This document shows, in pieces, positions 1-4,547 of a stretch of DNA of 5,258 bases. Origin of the DNA: Chitinophagaceae bacterium UBA3961 (GTDB lineage: Bacteria > Bacteroidota > Bacteroidia > Chitinophagales > Chitinophagaceae). Position numbers and translations under genes: made by a program. Each line of letters starts with the position of its first letter. Position 1 is the first letter of the stretch. The notes below the pieces were generated by a model. The model was given only the letters and a program-made list of their open reading frames with translations. It made no database searches and had not been told where the DNA came from. The stretch is from NCBI GenBank assembly GCA_002385265.1, contig DGDD01000095.1, positions 1,631 to 6,888 on the forward strand, read 5' to 3'.

Positions 1-43
1 AACAGATTCCCACAGATTAGAACCCGATATTCAAAGCAACTTT

Positions 44-80
44 ACCGCAGCGGCGCAGCGGTCGCAGCGATAACGCAGCG
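44..80 (+). repeat. 37-bp GCAGCG core array, copy 1
   Basis: Four units of 9, 8, 9 and 11 bp each end in GCAGCG, and the last is preceded by the variable bases ATAA. It differs from copy 3 (3084-3120) at one position. Confidence 0.9.
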
Positions 81-198
81 CAACCCCCTGTTCTTCTTCC
101 TCTTCTTTCTCTGTATTTCCTCTATCCTCGTCTCCTCTCATCCTCGTTCCTGTTTCTCCGCTGTTCCATTATTAATTATCAATTGTTAATTATTAATT
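44..198 (+). repeat. Mosaic intergenic repeat, copy 1 (core, pyrimidine tract, AT tail)
   Basis: This is a three-part repeat lying just beyond the stop codon of the CAP-domain gene. The 37-bp GCAGCG core is at 44-80. A polypyrimidine tract at 84-152 matches 1902-1970 over 69 bp with two mismatches, and 100-152 is identical to 1918-1970. The AT-rich tail, starting with GCTGTT, is at 160-198. The 5' module seen in copies 2 and 3 is missing. The first 43 bases hold only two ACAGATT repeats ten bases apart (2-8 and 12-18), possibly the remains of another short-period array. The module composition is read directly from the sequence; the function is unknown. Confidence 0.85.
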
Positions 199-202
199 CC
201 CC

Positions 203-784
203 TCACCAATCATGCTTCGCAATCAACACACAAACATATGTTTTATAGGTACTGCCGGTTTCGCTTCTTACATACCCTATTCCGATATCTTTCAAACTGC
301 CGTTCCATTCGTTCAATCCAAGCAAATGACTGCGATGGCCCAAACCAGGTGTTTGAGCATCTATAAGTAATGTTTTGATGGCATCAACACCATTGTAGTC
401 TCCTGCAACCAAGGATTCAAAATAATTCATACTTTTCTTCGACAACCAATCCGCATTCAATTTATATCCTGCTTTGTTGATGTAATAATTCATTCCAAAT
501 CCATCAGGATCTACATGCGCAAAATAATTTCGCTTGGCCATATCCATCGCTTTGGCTGTAGCCACCTGAGCTAAGGTGTCATTCCATATCAGCTTTATAC
601 CGGAAACTTTGATATTCTTAGCATACCCCAACTCTTTGTAATAATTGACTGGGGTACTCCTTACCTCTAATAGATATTCATAGCCTTGTTTGGCCTGAAC
701 TGGGTCTGAAACTATATCGGAAGGCCTTTTGCCAGACACCAAAGTAATTGAACACAAAACAAAAATTAAAAATCTCATAACCAT
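203..784 (-). CDS. Secreted CAP-domain (SCP/PR-1-like) protein
   Basis: This is a 193-residue exported protein of the CAP superfamily (cysteine-rich secretory proteins, antigen 5, PR-1). Residues 1-18 form a signal peptide: a short start, then a hydrophobic stretch ending LVSG. No lipobox is seen, so type I cleavage and a periplasmic or extracellular location are inferred. The domain spans about residues 30-193. It shows the alanine-rich helix before NYFAHVDPDG (86-95, candidate His90), Glu123 in FESLVAGD at the place of the usual GEN motif, GHRSHLLG (149-156, candidate His150/His153), DIGIGY (166-171) and the closing strand YVCVLIAKHDW. These fit the conserved His/Glu/Glu/His cleft of the family, although the usual GEN is degenerate. 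Bacterial CAP proteins mostly lack a proven activity, so no reaction is assigned. A second ATG at codon 3 is an equally possible start. The stop codon lies about four bases from a repeat tail, which leaves no room for a separate terminator. The family call is secure; the role is unknown. Confidence 0.85.
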   Translation of the reverse strand: MVMRFLIFVLCSITLVSGKRPSDIVSDPVQAKQGYEYLLEVRSTPVNYYKELGYAKNIKVSGIKLIWNDTLAQVATAKAMDMAKRNYFAHVDPDGFGMNYYINKAGYKLNADWLSKKSMNYFESLVAGDYNGVDAIKTLLIDAQTPGLGHRSHLLGLNEWNGSLKDIGIGYVRSETGSTYKTYVCVLIAKHDW

Positions 785-873
785 CTCAATTTATTCAGAA
801 CATCTATTATTTACAAGCCTCTTAGTCAATTTAACATTTTCATGATTGAAAAGTTAGTATATGTCCATAAAGA

Positions 874-1509
874 CTATTGAATTCGATAAAAAGTACTAGT
901 ATTACCAAAACCGTCGTGACGAAGAAAATGCTTGAACTGCTTTTTCTCCAAATGGTAAATTTTATGATGATCAGGTCCTGTATCGGAGCTTGGTTCCTGC
1001 AAAGAATCCAAATGTTGAGTATTGGCGACCGTGCTCATTTCTATACTGTTCCTTTTAGCATTCAATTGAAACAATTCCCATCCGGCATTTTCATCTTTTC
1101 TATTAACAAAATAATAGCCCTTATAGCGTTTCAATACATGATCTTGATCGAACAGAAAAAGTGTATCCATAAATTCATCTCGAATTACGATTGAATCACC
1201 CATTCGCTGAAAGGAATAAGACTGTCGATTGAGCGTATCTTCAACTGTATTTCCTTTTACAATCAAGTTCTTGTCCAAACTGTCGATATTAAAACGAATG
1301 AGGTTGTGATACTTTCGAACTATTGAGAAATCGTTTATTAATAAGAAGTAAGTGCTATCGGAAGAAGCATAACTCCCTTTTAGTTGAAAGGGAATGCTTG
1401 ATAAAATTGGTTCTCCATCGGGTTGAGGTTGATCGAAACGCGCTGGGCTATCGCAAGAAAAGAATGTAAAACAAACAATGGCACTTGTAACCAAAATCAA
1501 TTTTTTCAT
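874..1509 (-). CDS. Uncharacterised lipoprotein
   Basis: This is a 211-residue predicted lipoprotein of unknown function. The N-terminus has two lysines, a hydrophobic stretch and the lipobox FFSC, with the lipidated residue at Cys19. The mature protein starts with a Pro/Asp/Gln-rich linker (about 20-40) and continues as a probably beta-rich domain. A feature worth searching with is KGYYFVNRK followed by GWELFQLNAKRNSIEM (about 129-158), then a C-terminal FKHFLRHDGFGNTSTFYRI (192-210). This layout resembles small uncharacterised lipoproteins I recall from Bacteroidota, but I cannot name a family. There are no cysteines after the lipobox cysteine and no catalytic motif that I recognise. It is followed at 89 bp by the CAP-domain gene on the same strand, so co-transcription is possible but unproven. 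Unlike the other genes, it is not flanked closely by repeats on either side. The gene call is secure because the frame is long, the signal peptide is well formed and the start is ATG. Confidence 0.8.
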   Translation of the reverse strand: MKKLILVTSAIVCFTFFSCDSPARFDQPQPDGEPILSSIPFQLKGSYASSDSTYFLLINDFSIVRKYHNLIRFNIDSLDKNLIVKGNTVEDTLNRQSYSFQRMGDSIVIRDEFMDTLFLFDQDHVLKRYKGYYFVNRKDENAGWELFQLNAKRNSIEMSTVANTQHLDSLQEPSSDTGPDHHKIYHLEKKQFKHFLRHDGFGNTSTFYRIQ

Positions 1510-1697
1510 AACGGCATTTTAGCATTCATTCCTTGGATGCAAGACTTGTAACCTATGACAGTTCCCAAAATTCTGTTAAGCAAGAATATATGTAAAGAGG
1601 TGCTGATGCGAGGGGGAACAGCCGAAACGCAGAGTTATTTAGGTTGAAGGTTGGAGAGCGTGTTATGAATTTGAGTTTTGGACAGTATGAAATACGG
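1510..1697. other. Repeat-free intergenic stretch
   Basis: This 188-bp stretch separates the start of the lipoprotein gene at 874-1509 from the 5' end of repeat copy 2. It must hold that gene's promoter, but no convincing Bacteroidota promoter pair (TTTG and TAnnTTTG) stands out. I see no RNA gene or operator in it. Confidence 0.4.
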
Positions 1698-1806
1698 AGA
1701 GTCGTTTACTGGAGACGCAGAGCCGCTTCGCGGGGAATGTAGAACCACGGAGACACGGTGGCACGGAGTAGTTGCTTCTCCTTCCTCTTTTTCTACTTGT
1801 TTTTTT

Positions 1807-1843
1807 ACCGCAACGGCGCAGCGATCGCAGCGGGAACGCAGCG
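1807..1843 (+). repeat. 37-bp GCAGCG core array, copy 2
   Basis: The unit plan is the same 9, 8, 9 and 11 bp. The first unit is degenerate (ends CAACG), and the variable bases before the last CGCAGCG are GGAA. Confidence 0.9.
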
Positions 1844-1853
1844 CTGACAGTCT

Positions 1854-1968
1854 CTCTGTATTTCCTCGTTCCTCGCCTCCTCTCATCCTCGCTCCTCCAT
1901 CCCCCCTGTTCTTCCCCCTCTTCTTTCTCTGTATTTCCTCTATCCTCGTCTCCTCTCATCCTCGTTCC
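1854..1968 (+). repeat. Duplicated 42-bp pyrimidine unit
   Basis: Two 42-bp units (1854-1895 and 1927-1968), both starting CTCTGTATTTCCTC and sharing a CTCCTCTCATCCTCG segment, are separated by a C/T-rich linker. Copy 1 of the element (84-152) contains only the second unit and its linker. One strand is almost purely C and T. Confidence 0.85.
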
Positions 1969-1977
1969 TGCTTCGCC

Positions 1978-2053
1978 GCTGTTTCATTAGTAATTATTAC
2001 TTATTAATTATCTCGGCTGTTTCATTATTAATTATTACTTATTAATTATCTCC
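1978..2053 (+). repeat. Tandem pair of 38-bp AT-rich tails
   Basis: Units 1978-2015 and 2016-2053 match at 36 of 38 positions. Each begins GCTGTTTCATTA and carries the internal direct repeat TTATTAATTAT, imperfect in the first unit. The first 32 bases of the second unit are identical to 3218-3249. Related, more diverged tails are at 160-198 and, inverted, at 5202-5258. Confidence 0.88.
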
Positions 2054-2056
2054 CTC

Positions 2057-2830
2057 CTATTTCAAATAAACCACCTTCTCAGCTTCCTCTGCTTCGTCAT
2101 TTGAATAACGGATTCTAATTTTTCCTTTGCCCAATTTTGTTACCAAGCCTTTGAAGTTCTTCCATTCTTCCGGTAATTCGCCGGGTTTATAAGTATGTGT
2201 TGTATCGAATTGTTTGGCCTCTGTGCCAAAAGGCCCATAGGTGTTGGCTGATTCCGGCAAATCGGGTAGTTGCCAATCCCAAATAGAGAAAGAATAGATT
2301 TCTCTCCAACGCCCTTTCTTAAAACTTAGGATATGCCAGGTGTTGAGGTTTGACCAGTCGGCCCAGTTCACAACATAACTCAATTCATCTGCTCCATCAC
2401 CGTCTAAATCTCCTTCGTTTTTAAGCAGGCTCAATCCAAACAATTGGGGGTTGGAAGAAATAACAACCGTATCTAAGTGCTTGTTAGTAGATAGCAAGAA
2501 GGAATAAGGCTTTCTCGACTCGGTAATAGCAACCAATGAATCGTAATCGTCTAAGTCAAAAAATTTATTGATTTCCTTATTAGTAAGTAGGCTAGTGTAA
2601 TGTTCGGTTAGCAGTTCTTTCTTTCCATCGCCATCAAAATCGCCTTCCACTTCAAAACGATAACCCCAGATGGGCCGAACTGAGGTTTCAGCGCTGTGGG
2701 AGGCGGGTGTCTCCACATGCTTGGTTTGCGATACTAGAGAATCAGTTTGATTCGTTTGTTTTACCGGTGTTTCCTTTTCTCTGCAAGCAACTAGCAATAG
2801 GCAACTTAAGAATAAATACAATGCTTTCAT
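2057..2830 (-). CDS. Lipoprotein with two DxDGDG (FG-GAP/VCBS-like) calcium-loop motifs
   Basis: This is a 257-residue predicted lipoprotein. MKALYLFLSCLLLVAC gives a clean type II signal peptide with lipobox LVAC and lipidated Cys16. Charged residues follow at once (REKE), then a Thr/Ser/Gln-rich linker to about residue 54, as expected for a protein tethered to the outer membrane; surface display is possible but not shown. Two acidic loops, DFDGDGKKE (64-72) and DLDGDGADE (141-149), match the calcium-binding repeat signature of FG-GAP/VCBS-type beta-propeller proteins. Only two clear repeats are present, fewer than a full integrin-like propeller, so it may be a small or partial propeller or a divergent fold. 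The Trp-rich part (WADWSNLNTW, WRE, WDW; about 156-186) may help ligand binding, but no substrate can be named. The start is the ATG before the signal peptide, and no Shine-Dalgarno is seen. The stop lies three bases from a repeat tail. It is divergent from the MTHFR-like gene, with a 461-bp gap between them. Confidence 0.82.
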   Translation of the reverse strand: MKALYLFLSCLLLVACREKETPVKQTNQTDSLVSQTKHVETPASHSAETSVRPIWGYRFEVEGDFDGDGKKELLTEHYTSLLTNKEINKFFDLDDYDSLVAITESRKPYSFLLSTNKHLDTVVISSNPQLFGLSLLKNEGDLDGDGADELSYVVNWADWSNLNTWHILSFKKGRWREIYSFSIWDWQLPDLPESANTYGPFGTEAKQFDTTHTYKPGELPEEWKNFKGLVTKLGKGKIRIRYSNDEAEEAEKVVYLK

Positions 2831-2973
2831 ATAACCATTCTAATATAAAATAGAGATGCGAAACCGTGAAATTTTACATAGACCGAAAGGGAGAAATTTA
2901 TTAATGTAAAGTTGTTTTGCTTAAGGTTGAAAAGGTTGTTACTGCTTTATGTTTTTAGAAGTTTGAATTTCGA
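2831..2973. other. Upstream region of the 2057-2830 lipoprotein gene
   Basis: This stretch lies between the start of the minus-strand lipoprotein gene and repeat copy 3, and should hold its promoter. The only structure I see is a 7-bp inverted repeat, TTTACAT (2873-2879) with ATGTAAA (2904-2910), about 45-80 bases upstream of the start codon. It could be a weak operator or chance in AT-rich DNA. Confidence 0.3.
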
Positions 2974-3083
2974 AGAGTCATCTACTTTAGGAAGCAGAGC
3001 CGCTACGCGGGGAATGTAGAACCACGGAGACACGGTGGCACGGAGTAGTTGCTTCTCCTTCCTCTTTTTTTACTTGTTTTTTA

Positions 3084-3120
3084 ACCGCAGCGGCGCAGCG
3101 GCCGCAGCGATAACGCAGCG
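3084..3120 (+). repeat. 37-bp GCAGCG core array, copy 3
   Basis: It has units of 9, 8, 9 and 11 bp, with ATAA before the last CGCAGCG. It is one mismatch from copy 1. Confidence 0.9.
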
Positions 3121-3147
3121 TTGGCATTCCCTCTGTGCTTCCTTCCT

Positions 3148-3221
3148 TCCCGCAACGGCTTCGCCTGCGGGACTAAAATTTACTCCGCTTCGCTTTGTAA
3201 ATTTCAGCCTGCTGCCGGCTG
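3148..3221. repeat. Three consecutive stem-loops upstream of the MTHFR-like gene
   Basis: The first stem is TCCCGCA (3148-3154) with TGCGGGA (3166-3172), with an inner GGC-TTC-GCC helix at 3157-3165. The second is AAATTTAC (3176-3183) with GTAAATTT (3197-3204). The third is CAGCC (3205-3209) with GGCTG (3217-3221). All pairings are perfect within the stated arms. None is followed by a clean T run, so a classical terminator is not claimed. They are part of the repeat insert of copy 3. Confidence 0.75.
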
Positions 3222-3291
3222 TTTCATTATTAATTATTACTTATTAATTCTTATTCTCAATTCTTACTTAATTTCGCGCATATTTTACACT

Positions 3292-4215
3292 ATGTTGCAC
3301 GAGAAGATAGCCGCACGCTCTACCGGATTGGTTTTTTATGGTCTCACACCCCCAAAGGTTACCACCGATTTGGAACGCAGAACATTCATCGCCCAAAAAC
3401 AAAAAGAACGTTTGCAGGGAATTCCGGTTGACGGACTCCTGCTCTACGATATCCAAGACGAAGCAACCCGCACCGACGAAGAACGTACCTTTAGCTTCGT
3501 ACCAACCCTAACTCCGGAAGACTACAGCCGTCAATACCTCGCCGACCTGGAAATCCCTAAAATCATTTATAAAAGCATCGGCAATCTCAATAGAGCTCAA
3601 TTCACCGAATGGATCCTCGCCAATCAAGATGTGGAATATTCTGTGTTCGTAGGGGCTTCCTCCCGCAAACAAATTGAACTCACCAATTTCACTCTGAAAG
3701 ATGCCTATGAACTGAAGAAGGAATTGGCCAATCATTTTGTATTGGGCGGCGTTACCATCCCCGAGCGACATACCCGCAAAGGTGACGAACACGAGCGCCT
3801 CTTTAATAAAAGCAATGACGGGTGCCGCTTCTTCGTATCACAATGCGTTTATAGTATGAACGATACCAAGAACCTTTTGTCTGACTACTACTATTCTGCA
3901 CTCGATAACAATCAAGAACTTCATCCCATCATTTTCACCCTATCGCCCTGCGGTTCTCTCAGAACCCTGAAGTTTATGGAATGGTTGGGCATTGAAGTAC
4001 CCAAGTGGTTGTACAACGATTTGAAGCACTCTAAAGACATCCTTGCTTCCTCCGTTGAAACCTGCAAGCACATCGCTTCCGAAATCATCGAATTCGCTGA
4101 GAAAAAGAAGATCCCAATTGGGTTCAATATTGAGAGCGTGTCTATTAAAAAAGACGAGATCGATGCGTCTACGCAGTTGTTAAGGGATATTGTGAAGTTT
4201 ATGAAAGGCGTTTAA
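3292..4215 (+). CDS. Divergent methylenetetrahydrofolate reductase (MTHFR)-family protein
   Basis: This is a 307-residue cytoplasmic protein with the sequence pattern of the MTHFR TIM barrel, the family that reduces 5,10-methylene-THF to 5-methyl-THF with a flavin. Near the N-terminus, YGLTPPK (16-22) sits where MetF has FEFFPPK. GGVTIPERH (152-160) matches the family's G-x(4)-P-E-x-H. GCRFFVSQ (177-184) corresponds to the MetF strand ending in a folate-contacting glutamine. HPIIFTLSPCGSLRTLKFME followed by GIEVPKWL (211-240) matches the MetF 'pGIlPv...iP.W' segment. The C-terminus carries GFNIESVSIKKDEIDAS. The catalytic glutamate of MetF (Glu28 in E. coli) aligns with Gly17, so classical activity is doubtful. 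Length agrees with bacterial MetF (about 300). The frame is open upstream to 3121, but that part is repeat and hairpin DNA. The ATG at 3292 places the conserved region correctly, although no Shine-Dalgarno is visible. No methionine or one-carbon genes adjoin it. The fold is well supported; the reaction is inferred. Confidence 0.8.
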   Translation: MLHEKIAARSTGLVFYGLTPPKVTTDLERRTFIAQKQKERLQGIPVDGLLLYDIQDEATRTDEERTFSFVPTLTPEDYSRQYLADLEIPKIIYKSIGNLNRAQFTEWILANQDVEYSVFVGASSRKQIELTNFTLKDAYELKKELANHFVLGGVTIPERHTRKGDEHERLFNKSNDGCRFFVSQCVYSMNDTKNLLSDYYYSALDNNQELHPIIFTLSPCGSLRTLKFMEWLGIEVPKWLYNDLKHSKDILASSVETCKHIASEIIEFAEKKKIPIGFNIESVSIKKDEIDASTQLLRDIVKFMKGV

Positions 4216-4224
4216 AGATGGTTC

Positions 4225-4262
4225 ACCGCAGAGATCGCAAAGTCCGCTGAGAAGTCGCAGAG
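4225..4262 (+). repeat. 38-bp GCAGAG-type periodic array
   Basis: Four units of 9, 9, 9 and 11 bp end in GCAGAG, GCAAAG, GCTGAG and GCAGAG. The unit plan and the leading ACCGC match the GCAGCG core that follows 18 bases later, so the two arrays look like diverged versions of one pattern. Confidence 0.75.
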
Positions 4263-4280
4263 AGTTTTTGTTTTTTTTTC

Positions 4281-4317
4281 ACCGCGGCGGCGCAGCGATC
4301 GCAGCGTTTTCGCAGCG
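4281..4317 (+). repeat. 37-bp GCAGCG core array, copy 4
   Basis: The units are 9, 8, 9 and 11 bp, with TTTT as the variable bases before the last CGCAGCG. Its last part forms one arm of the stem-loop at 4301-4339. Confidence 0.9.
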
Positions 4318-4339
4318 ACGTTCATTGCGAAAACGCTGC
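4301..4339. repeat. Perfect 14-bp stem-loop built on core copy 4
   Basis: GCAGCGTTTTCGCA (4301-4314) pairs perfectly with TGCGAAAACGCTGC (4326-4339) around an 11-base loop. It lies 85 bases after the MTHFR-like stop, between convergent genes. No T run follows on the plus strand, so a factor-independent terminator is only one possibility. Confidence 0.85.
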
Positions 4340-4344
4340 TAGGT

Positions 4345-4363
4345 CCCTGAGCTTGTCGAAGGG
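4345..4363 (+). repeat. CCCTGAGCTTGTCGAAGGG interspersed motif
   Basis: This 19-bp motif has the form of a short interspersed repeat that I recall from intergenic DNA of many bacterial genomes; I cannot confirm that here. Its end, TCGAAGGGC, is repeated at 4369-4377. The outer CCCT/AGGG bases can pair, but the middle does not, so it is a weak hairpin at best. Confidence 0.55.
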
Positions 4364-4417
4364 CCGACTCGAAGGGCATCTGTTTATGAAAGGAGAATAA
4401 GGGAAGTTTTTAAGTTT

Positions 4418-4539
4418 TTGAGTTGTTTAGTTTTTTAGTTGGGTGCCATAGAACTCAAAATTCAATTAAAGGGAAGTTATTTGGTTTTTTAGTGATAAAA
4501 ATGTTTGTTGAGTCACAACTTAAAAACTAAACAACTCAA
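4418..4539. repeat. Long-range 23-nt inverted repeat between convergent genes
   Basis: The arm at 4418-4440 (containing GAGTTGTTTAGTTTTT) is the reverse complement of 4517-4539 with one mismatch, across a 76-base spacer. The right arm ends eight bases from the stop codon of the YjdF-type gene. The spacer holds a second GGGAAGTT (4471-4478) like that at 4401-4408. It could fold as a long AT-rich hairpin in either convergent transcript, or be a small non-autonomous repeat. No flanking target duplication was seen. Confidence 0.8.
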
Positions 4540-4547
4540 CAACTCAA

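Larger units (their letters stand above)
1698..2053 (+). repeat. Mosaic intergenic repeat, copy 2 (longest form)
   Basis: This is the most complete copy. The 5' module (1698-1806) contains a small CCGC/GCGG hairpin at 1723-1733, a short-period array of ACGGAG-type units at 1744-1768 and a T/C-rich spacer. The core follows at 1807-1843. Next is a polypyrimidine tract (about 1844-1977) that holds a 42-bp unit twice (1854-1895 and 1927-1968). Two tandem AT-rich tails of 38 bp (1978-2015 and 2016-2053) close the element. Positions 1717-1843 align with 2994-3120 over 127 bp with eight mismatches and no gap. The last tail ends three bases from the stop codon of the downstream minus-strand lipoprotein gene. 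Frames that run through the element on both strands are low-complexity and are not called as genes. Confidence 0.9.
2974..3249 (+). repeat. Mosaic intergenic repeat, copy 3 (hairpin-bearing form)
   Basis: The 5' module (2974-3083) has the CCGC/GCGG mini-hairpin at 3000-3010 and the ACGGAG-type array at 3021-3045. The core is at 3084-3120. Here the polypyrimidine tract of copies 1 and 2 is replaced by a different insert (3121-3217) carrying three successive stem-loops. The AT tail follows at 3218-3249. The 5' module plus core (2994-3120) aligns with 1717-1843 with eight mismatches in 127 bp. The tail ends 42 bases before the start codon of the MTHFR-like gene, so the element lies in that gene's promoter region. 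Confidence 0.9.
4225..4377 (+). repeat. Mosaic intergenic repeat, copy 4 (double array, no AT tail)
   Basis: This copy begins nine bases after the stop codon of the MTHFR-like gene. It consists of a GCAGAG-type array (4225-4262), a T-rich spacer, the GCAGCG core (4281-4317), a partial inverted copy of the core end (4326-4339) and a CCCTGAGCTTGTCGAAGGG motif with a nested TCGAAGGGC duplicate. It lacks the polypyrimidine tract and AT tail of the other copies. Confidence 0.85.

Noticed and set aside
837..852. TTTTCA/TGAAAA palindrome just downstream of the 874-1509 gene as a terminator
   Set aside because: The 6-bp stem is AT-rich and weak, with no following U run on the minus strand; it is likely chance in AT-rich DNA.
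877..1194. Plus-strand open frame of 105 codons
   Set aside because: It is antisense to the lipoprotein gene at 874-1509, which has a clear type II signal peptide. The antisense translation has no recognisable motif.
1635..2007. Several overlapping open frames on both strands with Arg/Glu-rich or Ser/Pro-rich translations
   Set aside because: They lie in the periodic arrays and the polypyrimidine tract of repeat copy 2. The translations are low-complexity, have no domain, and the frames compete on both strands.
3035..3291. Open frames through repeat copy 3, including an N-terminal extension of the MTHFR-like protein to 3121
   Set aside because: The translated part is repeat, hairpin and AT-tail DNA. 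The MTHFR-like conserved region starts right after the ATG at 3292.
3268..4127. Minus-strand open frames opposite the MTHFR-like gene
   Set aside because: They are antisense shadows; the plus-strand frame has family motifs along its full length.
44..4317. Possible CRISPR array or integron attC series
   Set aside because: The repeats are far apart, with genes between them and no regular spacers, and no cas or integrase gene is present. The core is not a palindromic attC-like site.
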